Assembly (NCBI GenBank): GCA_036394995.1
Contig: DASWED010000103.1
Location: forward strand, 1 to 46,249
Direction of reading: 5' to 3'
Length of the DNA: 46,249 nt
Source: DASWED01 sp036394995
Lineage (GTDB): Bacteria > Actinomycetota > UBA4738 > JACQTL01
The notes below the pieces were generated by a model. It saw nothing but the letters and a program-made list of their open reading frames with translations, made no database searches and was not told the origin of the DNA. A program made the position numbers and the translations under genes. This document shows positions 22,837-31,718 of this stretch, one piece after another; positions within the stretch are counted from its first letter, which is position 1, and every line of letters begins with the position of its first letter.

Positions 22837-24708
22837 ATGAGCACCGACACCAGCGCAGCCGACGTTCGTTCGGAGCGGGAGCGGATCGAGGAACAGGTGG
22901 CCGGGCTGACGCTCGGCGCGATCCTCGCGCGCAACGCGGAACAGTTCGCGGACCAACCCGCACTGTCTGCGAAGGAGGGCGCGTCGTGGCGGAGCACCTC
23001 GTGGCGCGAGTACCGCGAGCTGGTCCTGCAGGCCGGCGCCGGGCTCCGCAAGCTCGGTGTGGGCCGGGGCGACCACGTCGCGATCATGGCCCGCAACCGT
23101 CCCGAGCACCTCGCGGCCGACCTCGCCGCGGTTCACGCCGGCGCCACGCCCGTGTCCCTGTACAACACGCTGGCTCCGGAGCAGATCGCCTACGTGGCCG
23201 GCCACTGCGAGGCGAAGGTCGCCGTGGTGGAGGGCCGGGAGTTCATGGAGCGCTGGGAGAAGGTCAAGGCGGAGCTCCCCGCCCTGGAGCACGTGGTGCT
23301 GCTCGACGACGCGGAGGACTTCGCCGACTACGCGTGGACCTCCTCATGGGACGACCTCCTGGCGGCCGGCGCCGAGGCCCTGGATGCCCCCGGAGGAAGG
23401 GACGAGTTCGAACGGACCTGGCGGGAGACCACGCCCGAGGACGTCGCCACCCTCATCTACACGTCCGGGACCACCGGGCCGCCGAAGGGCGTCGTCCTCA
23501 CCCACCGCAACGTGATCTGGACGGCGGCCTCCATCGACAACACCGGTGCGTACCCCGCGGCCCTCCGCGCGATCTCGTACCTCCCGCTGGCCCACGCCCT
23601 CGAGCGGCTGGCCACCCACTACCTCTCGCTGTACAAGGCGGCGCACGTGCACTTCTGCCCGGAAGTGCTGCAGGTGTTCGAGTACATGCCGGACGTGCGC
23701 CCCCAGGCGTTCGCCGGCGTCCCCCGCCTGTTCGAGAAGCTCCAGGCCGGGATCCACGCGGGCATCGCGGAGGAGCCCAACGAACGCCGCCGCAAGATCG
23801 CCCTGGGCGCGCTGAAGGCCGGCCAGGACGCCGCCCGCCTGGAACGCGAGGGGAAGCCGGTCCCCTTCGGCCTCCGGCTGAAGCGGGGGCTGTTCGACAG
23901 GCTCGTGTTCTCGAAGATCAGGGACAAGATCGGGATGGACCAGTCCATGTTCACGGTCACCGGCGCCGCGCCGATCGCGCCCGACACGCTGGACTTCTTC
24001 GGCGGCATCGGCCTGCCGCTGTACGAGGGCTATGGCATGACCGAATCGAGTGCCCCGGCCACGCTGAACCTGCCCGGGAAGCGCACGGCGGGGTCGGTCG
24101 GCGTCCGCCTCCCCGGAGTGGAGATCTCGCTCGCTTCCGACGGCGAGGTCCTGATCCGCGGCGACAACGTCACCTCGGGCTACTACAAGGAGCCGGAGAA
24201 GACCGCCGAGACGGTGGACGCCGACGGCTGGCTCCACTCCGGCGACATCGGCAGGCTCGACCCCGACGGGTTCCTGTTCATCATCGACCGGAAGAAGGAG
24301 CTCATCGTCACCTCGGGCGGCAAGAACATCTCCCCGTCGAACATCGAGGCGCTGCTGAAGAGCCACCCGCTCATCGGCCAGGCCTGCGTGATCGGCGACG
24401 GGCGCAAGTACATCTCGGCGCTCATCGTCCTCGACGGCGAGGCCGCGCCGCTGTGGGCCAGGGAGAACGGCCTGGCCTACTCCGACATCGCCTCGTTCGC
24501 CCAGGAGGACCGGGTGAAGGCGGAGATCCAGCGCGCGGTCGACGACACGAACCAGCGACTCAGCCAGGCGGAGGCCATCAAGCGGTGGACCATCCTCCCC
24601 ACCGAGTGGACGGTCGACTCCGAGGAGCTCACCCCGACGCTGAAGCTCAAGCGCCGCGTGATCCACACGAAGTACGCCGACGAGATCGAGTCCCTCTACC
24701 CGAGCTGA
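22837..24708 (+). CDS. Long-chain fatty-acid--CoA ligase (AMP-forming, FadD15-like)
   Basis: 623-residue ANL-superfamily enzyme that activates a fatty acid with ATP to an acyl-AMP and then acyl-CoA. The ATP-binding motif YTSGTTGPPKG is at about 208-218; GYGMTESS is the A5 motif; HSGDIGRLDPDGFLFIIDRKKE contains the conserved Asp and hinge; TPTLKLKRR carries the C-terminal catalytic Lys region. Length and the presence of all motifs fit the bacterial FACL/FadD15 group (eukaryote-type ACSL-like). ATG 22837 is preceded by GAGAGGGG at 6-nt spacing; an upstream GTG at 22792 is in frame but lacks one. It is divergent from the RTX gene and ends at a strong bidirectional terminator. Confidence 0.93.
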   Translation: MSTDTSAADVRSERERIEEQVAGLTLGAILARNAEQFADQPALSAKEGASWRSTSWREYRELVLQAGAGLRKLGVGRGDHVAIMARNRPEHLAADLAAVHAGATPVSLYNTLAPEQIAYVAGHCEAKVAVVEGREFMERWEKVKAELPALEHVVLLDDAEDFADYAWTSSWDDLLAAGAEALDAPGGRDEFERTWRETTPEDVATLIYTSGTTGPPKGVVLTHRNVIWTAASIDNTGAYPAALRAISYLPLAHALERLATHYLSLYKAAHVHFCPEVLQVFEYMPDVRPQAFAGVPRLFEKLQAGIHAGIAEEPNERRRKIALGALKAGQDAARLEREGKPVPFGLRLKRGLFDRLVFSKIRDKIGMDQSMFTVTGAAPIAPDTLDFFGGIGLPLYEGYGMTESSAPATLNLPGKRTAGSVGVRLPGVEISLASDGEVLIRGDNVTSGYYKEPEKTAETVDADGWLHSGDIGRLDPDGFLFIIDRKKELIVTSGGKNISPSNIEALLKSHPLIGQACVIGDGRKYISALIVLDGEAAPLWARENGLAYSDIASFAQEDRVKAEIQRAVDDTNQRLSQAEAIKRWTILPTEWTVDSEELTPTLKLKRRVIHTKYADEIESLYPS

Positions 24709-24723
24709 GCGCCCAGGAACGGA

Positions 24724-24755
24724 GAAGGGGGCCGGTCACCCGACCGGCCCCCTTC
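24724..24755. terminator. Bidirectional terminator between convergent genes
   Basis: Perfect 14-bp inverted repeat (24724-24737 with 24742-24755) with a 4-nt loop, lying between the stops of the acyl-CoA ligase (24708) and the secreted protein (24781). The stem ends in AA/TT on one side, with a short T-rich tail (CGTTGT) on the plus strand. Confidence 0.8.
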
Positions 24756-24780
24756 CGTTGTCTCCCGTCGCGGCTCGGCC

Positions 24781-26676
24781 TCAGGCGTCAGGGACCGCTG
24801 CGGCGTAGATGTCCGCGCCGTAGCCGCCCCACGACAGGACGCGGGGGTCTGCCGAGGCCGGGTCGAACACGTAGATCGGGTTGCGGCTGTCCGCCCACAC
24901 CGGGTGGATCACGCCGTCCGAGCCGACGGCGACCGCGTTGTAGTCGCCCATGAACACCGAGTACCCGCTGGCGCCGGGGAACTCGTTCGACGGCGGCATG
25001 CTGGAGTCCGTGGCCCGGACGTGGGACCCGTTGGACCGGTACACCGTGATGTCCATCCGGCCCTTGGCCTGGTCAGGTGCGTACTTGCGGTCGTAGTACG
25101 CGGCGACGGCCTCACCGCTCACCGGGCTCACGGCCGTCCACTGCCAGAACTGGTCGGCCAGCCGGTAGTTGGCGTTCTCGTTCGAGATCGCCGGCAGTGA
25201 CTCGGGTGGCGTGGTGGTGCCGGTGAACGAGGCCCCGCCGTCCGTGGACACGCTGCGCAGGATGTCGTTGTTGCACCCGTTCACCTTGCCCACGCCCGTG
25301 TACTTGTTGAGGCCGGTGGATCTGACGAGCCCGGCCGGCACGCAGTTGCCGAGGGTGGGGTTCGAGTGCGGGTTGATGTAGCTCCCGAGGTCCACCACGA
25401 TCTCGGTGTTCGACAGCGCGCCACCCGACGGGTAGTTCGCCGCGCGGAACACGCTGAACTTCGTGCTCGGCGCGGTGGGCACGCAGGCCCGCCCGAAGTC
25501 GTCTCCCGTGTACTTGTAGCAGTCGGGGAGTTCGTTGAAGTCCGCCACCTTCACCGGGTCGCCGAACGTGGCCCCGCCGTCGGTGGACTTCACGATCAGC
25601 ATCTGGTTGTGGTTGTCGGTCGGGTCGCCCGGGCAGTCGAACCCGAACGCCTGGAGCGATCCCGAGCAGTTGTTGTAGTCCGCGAACACGACATGGACGT
25701 CACCGTTCGGGGCCACGAACGGCTCCGAGAAGCTGGTGGCGTCGCACTCGCCCTCGCCGGAGGAGTTGCCGAAGTGGACCGGGCACAGGCCGGTGTCCGA
25801 CCCGCTGATCTCGCCAACGTTCGTGAACGTGGCGCCGTGGTCGTCGGAGTACGCGAAGTACACCGGCGCCGACGTGAAGTCGACGTTGTACTGGGTCCAC
25901 GACACGTAGATCCGGTCCACGTAGGGGCTGCCCGGGTTGGAGTCGATGGCCATGTACTCCTTGTCCAGCAGGCCGATGCCGTCGGCGTGGTCACCCGAAG
26001 ACAACGCCACCGGGCTTCCCTGGAAGCTCCACGACGCTCCGCCGTCGGCCGAACGGAACAGCAGGAACCCGCTGGCCCCGAAGGCCTGGGGGAGTCCCAG
26101 GTCCACCACGGACCCCCGGTCGAACACCTGGCACATCAGGTAGGCCTCGCCGCCCGAGTCGAACGCCACCGAGGTGTCCCCGCCGGCGTTCCAGTAGTGC
26201 CGGGCCGCCGTGAAGCCGGGGGTGGTGAAGTTCATCGGGGCGGTCGTGCTGCCCCAGTGGGTTCCCCCGTCGTTGCTCCAGTCGACCCCGCAGTTGGCGT
26301 CGCCCCGGCGGTAGTCGTTCTGGCTGGCGATGACGTTGTCGGGGTCGAGCGGGTTGACGGCCGCGCTCGTCTCGTTCTGCGACGTCCCGCGGCCCCGGAG
26401 CGCGGCCGAGGTCTGGTTCGTGCACTCCTGGTTGACCCGGTGGTTGGTCGCGGAGTGGTCGGGACACCCGCTGGAGCCGGTCACGGACGGCGGGGGCACG
26501 GAGGCCGCATGCACGCCTGCCGTGGTGCTGACGATGTCCGGGTCGACCGAGACCACCCCCGACACGTGGCGGAGGAGGGGCCCGGTCTTCCCGGCCCCCG
26601 CGGGATTCGCCCCGAATCCGAACGCGAGCAGCGACAGGGTCGCCACGGCGGATACGAGGACCAGGTTTCGACGCAT
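24781..26676 (-). CDS. Secreted sialidase-fold (BNR/Asp-box) protein
   Basis: 631-residue exported protein. Signal peptide about 1-29 (MRRNLVLVSAVATLSLLAFGFGANPAGAG). The mature part contains at least five Asp-box motifs S-x-D-x-G-x-x-W/F (SNDGGTHW, SADGGASW, SDDHGATF, STDGGATF, STDGGASF), the signature of six-bladed sialidase-type propellers. The family includes sialidases but also many non-catalytic or differently acting exo-proteins; I see no convincing arginine triad, so enzymatic sialidase activity is not claimed. ETSAAVNPLDPDNVIASQND and GDYNAVAVGSDGVIHPVWADSR are typical of the actinobacterial exo-alpha-sialidase-annotated group. The ATG at 26676 has an excellent Shine-Dalgarno (GGAGGAGGT, 5-nt spacing). 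Expression is probably driven from the promoter at 26801-26830. Confidence 0.87.
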   Translation of the reverse strand: MRRNLVLVSAVATLSLLAFGFGANPAGAGKTGPLLRHVSGVVSVDPDIVSTTAGVHAASVPPPSVTGSSGCPDHSATNHRVNQECTNQTSAALRGRGTSQNETSAAVNPLDPDNVIASQNDYRRGDANCGVDWSNDGGTHWGSTTAPMNFTTPGFTAARHYWNAGGDTSVAFDSGGEAYLMCQVFDRGSVVDLGLPQAFGASGFLLFRSADGGASWSFQGSPVALSSGDHADGIGLLDKEYMAIDSNPGSPYVDRIYVSWTQYNVDFTSAPVYFAYSDDHGATFTNVGEISGSDTGLCPVHFGNSSGEGECDATSFSEPFVAPNGDVHVVFADYNNCSGSLQAFGFDCPGDPTDNHNQMLIVKSTDGGATFGDPVKVADFNELPDCYKYTGDDFGRACVPTAPSTKFSVFRAANYPSGGALSNTEIVVDLGSYINPHSNPTLGNCVPAGLVRSTGLNKYTGVGKVNGCNNDILRSVSTDGGASFTGTTTPPESLPAISNENANYRLADQFWQWTAVSPVSGEAVAAYYDRKYAPDQAKGRMDITVYRSNGSHVRATDSSMPPSNEFPGASGYSVFMGDYNAVAVGSDGVIHPVWADSRNPIYVFDPASADPRVLSWGGYGADIYAAAVPDA

Positions 26677-26789
26677 GGGGAACCTCCTCCGGGGATGGGC
26701 ACCGAGGTGCGGCGAGCTGACGAGACGGCAGGCTGCGTGGCTTCTGGGAGGGCCTCACCCCCTTCCGCCGCCCCGGGAGGGCGGTCGGA

Positions 26790-26830
26790 ACTCCGCGCGG
26801 AGTCTAGGCACCCTCCCCGAAATCGGTCAA
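26790..26830 (-). promoter_or_regulatory. Promoter and overlapping palindromic operator for the sialidase-fold gene
   Basis: On the minus strand TTGACC (26830-26825), 18-bp spacer, TAGACT (26806-26801). A perfect 14-bp palindrome ACTCCGCGCGGAGT (26790-26803) overlaps the -10 and the expected start site, the classical place for a repressor. It also lies upstream of the divergent ABC-transporter operon and could co-regulate it. Confidence 0.55.
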
Positions 26831-26889
26831 AAAGCATCCATGGCCCGGCCGCTTCCGGTCCTCCGGCGGTCGGAGGTACCATCCCGCCG

Positions 26890-27729
26890 ATGGCGGGGGT
26901 CGGGGGCAGGGCGGGTGTCGCTGGCCGGGTCCTGACCACGCTCGCGGTGCTGGCGGGACTGGTCGGGCTGTGGGAGGGCTACAAGACGTTGGCCGAGGCC
27001 CTCCATCTCACGTGGCCGTTCCGGGTGAACGACGTGACGATGCCGCACGTCACGGACATCGTCGGGCAGCTGTTCGAGCCGTCCCGGCGGAACGGCCCGC
27101 TCCTGCTGCACGTGCTGGTGGACGCCGCCGTGTACACGGCCCGGTCGGCGTTCGTGGGCTTCCTGATCGGCGCGGTGGCGGGCTTCGCGCTGGGCGTCGC
27201 GTTCGCCCACTCCCGGCTGCTGGAACGGGGGCTCCTGCCGTACGTGGTGGCCTCCCAGACGGTGCCGATCCTGGCCATCGCCCCGATGATCGTGATCTGG
27301 CTGAAGGCCGGGTGGTTCTCGGTGGCGGTGATCGCCTCCTACCTCACGTTCTTCCCGGTGACGATCAACACCCTTCGGGGGCTGAAGTCGGCCGATCCCA
27401 GGGCGGTGGACCTCATGCGGTCCTACGCCGCCGGCCGGTGGGACGTGCTGTGGAAGCTCCGGGTGCCCTCCGCCATGCCGTACCTGTTCACGGCGCTGAA
27501 GGTGTCGGCCACGGCCAGTGTGGTCGGCGCGATCATCGCCGAGCCCCCGGCCTCGATCCAGGACGGCCTGGGCGGCGCGATCGTGAACTTCAACCAGTAC
27601 TACCTGTCCTCGCCGGCCAGCCTGTGGGCCACGATCCTCGTGGCCGCGCTCCTGGGGATCGGGTTCTTCGGACTGGTGTCGGCGGCCGAGCGCATCGTGG
27701 TGAGCCGGGCCCCGGAGCGGGTGGCGTGA
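26890..27729 (+). CDS. ABC transporter permease (SsuC/ThiX type), first of pair
   Basis: 279-residue inner-membrane protein with about six hydrophobic helices, the BPD_transp_1 type found in nitrate/sulfonate/taurine/thiamine-precursor importers. The cytosolic coupling segment is visible as NTLRGLKSADPRAVDLMRSYAAGRWDVLWKLRVPSAMPYLFTALK, the EAA-type motif that docks on the ATPase. ATG 26890 follows a GGAGGT 12 nt upstream, a rather long spacing. It opens a plus-strand operon of eleven gene products or more; its stop overlaps the ATPase start (GTGA). The window context suggests uptake of a pyrimidine-related compound. Confidence 0.9.
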   Translation: MAGVGGRAGVAGRVLTTLAVLAGLVGLWEGYKTLAEALHLTWPFRVNDVTMPHVTDIVGQLFEPSRRNGPLLLHVLVDAAVYTARSAFVGFLIGAVAGFALGVAFAHSRLLERGLLPYVVASQTVPILAIAPMIVIWLKAGWFSVAVIASYLTFFPVTINTLRGLKSADPRAVDLMRSYAAGRWDVLWKLRVPSAMPYLFTALKVSATASVVGAIIAEPPASIQDGLGGAIVNFNQYYLSSPASLWATILVAALLGIGFFGLVSAAERIVVSRAPERVA

Positions 27730-28580
27730 GCGGGACCCGGCCGGACGTGGCACCGAGCCCGGACAACTCGTTCGCCGTGTCCATCCGGGGGATGTCGAAG
27801 GTCTTCCGGGAACGCGGCCGGGGGGCGGCCGAGGTCCACGCCCTGGAGGACATCGACCTCCAGGTCGTCCCCGGCGAGTTCGTCTCGTTGATCGGGCCCT
27901 CGGGGTGCGGGAAGTCCACCCTCCTCCGGATCATCGGGGACCTCGAACAGCCCACCTCCGGCCCGGTGCTGGTGAACGGGAAGCCCGCCCACCGGGCGCG
28001 CGTGGACGGGGACTACGGCATCGTGTTCCAGGACCCGGTCCTGTACGACTGGCGAACCGTTGCCCGGAACATCGGGCTCCCCCTGGAGCTCGCGGGATGG
28101 GACCGGGACCGCCGCTCCCAGCGGGTCGCCGAGATGCTCGAGCTCGTGGACCTCGCGGGGTTCGAGCACCACCACCCGTGGCAGCTGTCGGGAGGGATGC
28201 AGCAGCGCGTGTCGATCGCCCGCGCGCTGTCGTTCTCCCCGGCCCTGCTGCTGATGGACGAGCCGTTCGGGGCGCTCGATGAGATGACCAGGGAGCGGCT
28301 GAACATGGAGCTGCTCCGGATCTGGGAGCGCAGCGGCTGCACGGTGGTGTTCGTCACGCACTCGATCGCGGAGGCCGTGTTCCTGTCGAACCGGGTCGTG
28401 GTGATGTCGGCGCGACCCGGCCGGGTCCGGGGGGTCGTGGACGTCGACCTGCCCCAGCCCCGCACGAACGAGACGCGGGTCGACGCCCGGTTCTTCGAGC
28501 TGGTGGCCGCGGTCCGGCGGCGGCTCCGGGGCCTGGAGGACGACGCCGACGTCGTGGTCACCGGGGAGTCCGAGGCGTGA
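27726..28580 (+). CDS. ABC transporter ATP-binding protein (SsuB/ThiZ type)
   Basis: 284-residue ATPase. Walker A GPSGCGKST, Q-loop YGIVFQDPVLYDW, ABC signature LSGGMQQR, Walker B LLLMDEPFGALDE, switch His in VFVTHS are all present. The FQDPVLYDWRTVxxNI stretch is the form seen in nitrate/taurine/HMP-type importer ATPases. The GTG start at 27726 overlaps the first permease's TGA, and its own TGA overlaps the second permease's GTG (28577), giving a permease-ATPase-permease order consistent with a transporter built from two different permeases. Confidence 0.93.
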   Translation: MSGTRPDVAPSPDNSFAVSIRGMSKVFRERGRGAAEVHALEDIDLQVVPGEFVSLIGPSGCGKSTLLRIIGDLEQPTSGPVLVNGKPAHRARVDGDYGIVFQDPVLYDWRTVARNIGLPLELAGWDRDRRSQRVAEMLELVDLAGFEHHHPWQLSGGMQQRVSIARALSFSPALLLMDEPFGALDEMTRERLNMELLRIWERSGCTVVFVTHSIAEAVFLSNRVVVMSARPGRVRGVVDVDLPQPRTNETRVDARFFELVAAVRRRLRGLEDDADVVVTGESEA

Positions 28581-29410
28581 GCGCGGCGGGATCCGTCGTC
28601 GGCGCCGTGCCCCGGGGGCTGTTCCGCCGGGCCGGGAGCCGCCTGTGGGACTTCCTGCCGGCGGCGGTGGTGCTGGTGGCCGGCATCGCCCTGTGGCAGG
28701 TCCTGGTCACCGTGCTGCACGTCCAGCGGTTCCTCCTGCCGAAGCCGACGGAGATCGTCTCGGCGCTCGTGGACAACTGGCACGTGCTGTGGTCGGCCGG
28801 GCTGTTCACGTTCCGGGAGGCCGTGGGCGGGTTCGCCATCGGGAGCGGCATGGCCGTGCTGGTGGCCGTGGCCCTGTCGCGGTTCCCCCGGGTGGGCCGG
28901 GCCCTGCTGCCCTACGCCGTGGCCGCGAACGCCGTCCCGATCATCGCGTTCGCCCCGATCATGAACAACTGGTTCGGGCTGCTGAACCCGCTGTCGAAGA
29001 TGGCCCTCTCGGCCATGATCTGTTTCTTCCCCGTGATGATCAACACCCTGCGGGGGCTGACCTCGGTGCCCCCGGCGTCCGTGGAGCTCATGCGGTCGTA
29101 CGCGGCCGGGGAGACCGCCGTCCTGTGGAAGGTCCGGCTGCCGAACAGCCTGCCGTACCTGTTCGCGGGGTTGCGGGTGGCCACCGTCCTGTCCATGATC
29201 GGGGCGGTGGTCGGGGACTACTTCGGGGGCTCGACGCAGTCGCTCGGGGTGTTCATCGTGAACAAGTCTTCGCTGTTCGTGTTCGACCAGGCCTGGGCCG
29301 CCATCGTGGTGGCGAGCCTCCTGGGGGTGGGGTTCTACCTGGCGGCGGGGATCGTGGAGCGGTTCGCGCTCCGCTGGCACGTCTCGGCCCGCGGCACGGA
29401 GGGGCGGTGA
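28577..29410 (+). CDS. ABC transporter permease (SsuC/ThiX type), second of pair
   Basis: 277-residue membrane protein homologous to the permease at 26890: both contain NTLRGL-S-P-x-x-V-LMRSYAAG followed by VLWK-RxP, the ATPase-docking EAA segment. The N-terminal cytosolic part is followed by about six helices. The GTG at 28577 overlaps the ATPase stop (GTGA). Two non-identical permeases around one ATPase imply a heterodimeric channel. The binding-protein gene follows after 72 bp. Confidence 0.9.
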   Translation: MSAAGSVVGAVPRGLFRRAGSRLWDFLPAAVVLVAGIALWQVLVTVLHVQRFLLPKPTEIVSALVDNWHVLWSAGLFTFREAVGGFAIGSGMAVLVAVALSRFPRVGRALLPYAVAANAVPIIAFAPIMNNWFGLLNPLSKMALSAMICFFPVMINTLRGLTSVPPASVELMRSYAAGETAVLWKVRLPNSLPYLFAGLRVATVLSMIGAVVGDYFGGSTQSLGVFIVNKSSLFVFDQAWAAIVVASLLGVGFYLAAGIVERFALRWHVSARGTEGR

Positions 29411-29482
29411 GCAGGAAGGGAGGCGCAGCAGGGGTTACGTGGCGAGGGGGACCGGCAGTCGTCGAAGGTGGGAGGGCGAGGG

Positions 29483-30595
29483 ATGAGGCGTCGAGGGATT
29501 CGGGTCGGGGCCGCGCTGCTCATGGCGCTCGGTCTGGTGGCCGCTGCATGCGGCAAGGACAAGGGGGGGACGAACGGGACCCCGGACAAGGTCACCGTCC
29601 AGCTGAAGTGGGTCACGCAGGCCCAGTTCGCCGGGTTCTACGCGGCGGATGCCCAGGGCTACTACGACGACGCCGGCCTCGACGTGACCATCAAGCCCGG
29701 GGGCCCCAACATCACCCCGGAGCAGGTCGTGGCCAGCGGGGGAGCGGAGTTCGGCCTGGACTGGCTGCCCAGCCTCCTGTCCTCCCGTGAGCAGGGCTCG
29801 GACCTGGTCAACATCGCCCAGGTGTTCACCCGGAGCGGCATGACCGAGGTCACGTGGAAGGACTCCGGGATCACCTCGATCGCCGACATGCGGGGCAAGA
29901 AGGTCGGGGTGTGGTGCTGCGGGAACGAGTTCGAGCTGTACGCGGCGTTGACCAAGAACGGGATCGACCCGCACGACCCGGGCGACGTGACGATCGTCGA
30001 CCAGCCGTTCGACATGAACCTGTTCCTGCAGAACCAGGTCGACGCGGCGGCGGCCATGACCTACAACGAGCTGGCCCAGGTGCTGGAGCAGGAGAACCCC
30101 GACACCGGGAACCTCTACACGCTGGACGACCTCAACGTGCTGAAGATGGAGGACCAGGGGACCGGGATGCTGGAGGACGGCATCTTCGTCCGGGGCGACT
30201 GGATCGCCGACGCGGACAACCAGGACATCGCCACCCGGTTCCTGGAGGCCACGTTCAAGGGGTGGACGTACTGTCGGGACAACTTCCAGGGCTGCGTGCA
30301 GACGGTGCTGGACAACGGCCCGACCCTGGGCGAGGGACACCAGACCTGGCAGATGAACGAGATCAACGCGCTGATCTGGCCGGCACCCGGTGGGGTCGGC
30401 GTGATGCAGCAGGACGCGTTCGACCGGACGGCCCAGATCGCCGAGCAGTTCGACGTGATCAAGGAGGCTCCACAGGACGCGTTCCGGACGGACCTGGCCG
30501 AGGCAGCAGTGGCCGCCCTCCAGGACGACGGTGTCGACGTGAACGGCACGGACTGGCAGAAGGCGGACGTCGAGGTCACGGCTGGAGGTGAGTAG
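29483..30595 (+). CDS. NMT1/THI5-type ABC substrate-binding lipoprotein
   Basis: 370-residue periplasmic-type binding protein anchored by a lipobox (GLVAAAC, C23). The mature part starts VTVQLKWVTQAQFAGFYAADAQGYYDDAGLDVTI, the standard NMT1/THI5/SsuA-like fold opening, with KPGGPNITPEQVVASGGAEFG next. GVWCCGNEFEL corresponds to the region where pyrimidine-precursor binding/THI5-like proteins carry a cysteine cluster (reduced here to CC). ThiY-like members bind formyl-aminopyrimidine; others bind nitrate, sulfonates or riboflavin. Operon neighbours suggest a pyrimidine ligand, which is inference. ATG 29483 has GGGAGGGCGAGGG before it; an upstream GTG at 29468 would sit within that purine-rich stretch. 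Confidence 0.9.
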   Translation: MRRRGIRVGAALLMALGLVAAACGKDKGGTNGTPDKVTVQLKWVTQAQFAGFYAADAQGYYDDAGLDVTIKPGGPNITPEQVVASGGAEFGLDWLPSLLSSREQGSDLVNIAQVFTRSGMTEVTWKDSGITSIADMRGKKVGVWCCGNEFELYAALTKNGIDPHDPGDVTIVDQPFDMNLFLQNQVDAAAAMTYNELAQVLEQENPDTGNLYTLDDLNVLKMEDQGTGMLEDGIFVRGDWIADADNQDIATRFLEATFKGWTYCRDNFQGCVQTVLDNGPTLGEGHQTWQMNEINALIWPAPGGVGVMQQDAFDRTAQIAEQFDVIKEAPQDAFRTDLAEAAVAALQDDGVDVNGTDWQKADVEVTAGGE

Positions 30596-30620
30596 GCCCG
30601 TGGAGGAAACGGAGCGCCCG

Positions 30621-31622
30621 ATGCTGTCGTTCGGAGTCACGTTCATGCTCGACCCGCCGGTGTCCCGGACGGTCGACTGGTCGAAGCGGGCCGAGGAGGT
30701 GGGGTTCGACTACGTGTGGGCGTGGGACTCCCACGTCCTGTGGCAGGAGTTCTACACGACGTTCACGCTGATCGCGGCGAACACCTCTCGGGTGCGCATG
30801 GGGCCCTGCGTGACGAACCCGGCCACGCGCGACGTCACCGTCTCGGCCAGCGCCATGGCCACGCTCCAGGAGATCTCCGGCGGCCGGATGGACGTGGGGA
30901 TGGGTCGGGGCGACAGCGCCCGGCGGGTCATCGGCAAGCCCCCCGTCACCGTGGCCCACATGGAGCAGGCCGTCCGGCTGATGAAGGACCTGGCGGAGGG
31001 CCGGGAGGTGGACTACGAGGGGACCCCGTTGCAGCTGAAGTGGTCGCAGGGCCATCGCCTCCCGGTGTGGATCGCGGCGTACGGGCCCAAGGCGCTGCGG
31101 GCCTGCGGGCGGATCGCCGACGGGCTGATCATGCAGCTCGCCGACCCGTACATCCTGGAGTGGTCCCTGAAGTACGTGCGGGAGGGGGCCGAGGAGGCCG
31201 AGCGGCGGTTCGAGGACATCCAGGTCCAGGTCGCCGCGCCGGCGTACGTCACCGACGACGTGGCCAAGGCCAGGGAGCAGGTCCGGTGGTTCCCGGCCCT
31301 GGTGTCGAATCACGTGGTGGACCTGGTGAACAAGTACGCCACCAGCGACCTGCCCCAGGCCCTCACCGACTACATCAAGGCCCGTGAGGGCTACGACTAC
31401 ACCGACCACGGGCGAACCGGCGCCGAGCACGCGGAGTTCGTCCCCGACGACGTGGTGGACCGGTTCTGCGTCCTCGGCACGGCCGACGAGTGCATCGCCA
31501 AGCTCAAGGAGCTCCAGGCCATCGGGATGACCCAGTTCAACATCTACACGATGCAGGAGGACCCGGGTCCCCAGGGGGTGATCGAGGACTTCGGACGCGA
31601 CATCATCCCGGCGTTCCGGTAG
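30621..31622 (+). CDS. LLM-class F420-dependent oxidoreductase-like protein
   Basis: 333-residue TIM-barrel enzyme of the luciferase-like monooxygenase fold, resembling the F420-dependent oxidoreductase subgroup I remember as the CPS_4043 family (TIGR03842). Family features: EEVGFDYVWAWDSHV near the N-terminus, TSRVRMGPCVTNPATRDVTVSASAMATLQEISGGRMDVGMGRGD (the second flavin/F420-contact region), PVWIAAYGPKALRACGRIADGLI, and VLGTADECIAKLKEL near the end. It may use F420 or FMN; the sequence does not decide. It sits between the transporter and the nitrilase, 25 bp after the lipoprotein, so it probably acts on the same imported substrate. Start: ATG 30621 is preceded by GGAG at 7 nt; in-frame GTGs at 30588 and 30600 are alternatives. 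It could be a pyrimidine reductase or a RutA-like oxygenase. Confidence 0.86.
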   Translation: MLSFGVTFMLDPPVSRTVDWSKRAEEVGFDYVWAWDSHVLWQEFYTTFTLIAANTSRVRMGPCVTNPATRDVTVSASAMATLQEISGGRMDVGMGRGDSARRVIGKPPVTVAHMEQAVRLMKDLAEGREVDYEGTPLQLKWSQGHRLPVWIAAYGPKALRACGRIADGLIMQLADPYILEWSLKYVREGAEEAERRFEDIQVQVAAPAYVTDDVAKAREQVRWFPALVSNHVVDLVNKYATSDLPQALTDYIKAREGYDYTDHGRTGAEHAEFVPDDVVDRFCVLGTADECIAKLKELQAIGMTQFNIYTMQEDPGPQGVIEDFGRDIIPAFR

Positions 31623-31718
31623 CCGGCGCGGTTTCCACGAGCGGGCCGGGGGGGCTAGTCTGGCCTTCACGACAGGGGCTCGCCGAACCGGCGAGGGAGG
31701 ATGAAAGGAGTGGTCGCC

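Noticed and set aside
24781..26676. Annotating the secreted protein as a functional sialidase
   Set aside because: Asp-boxes mark the fold only; I could not see a convincing catalytic arginine triad and Tyr/Glu pair.
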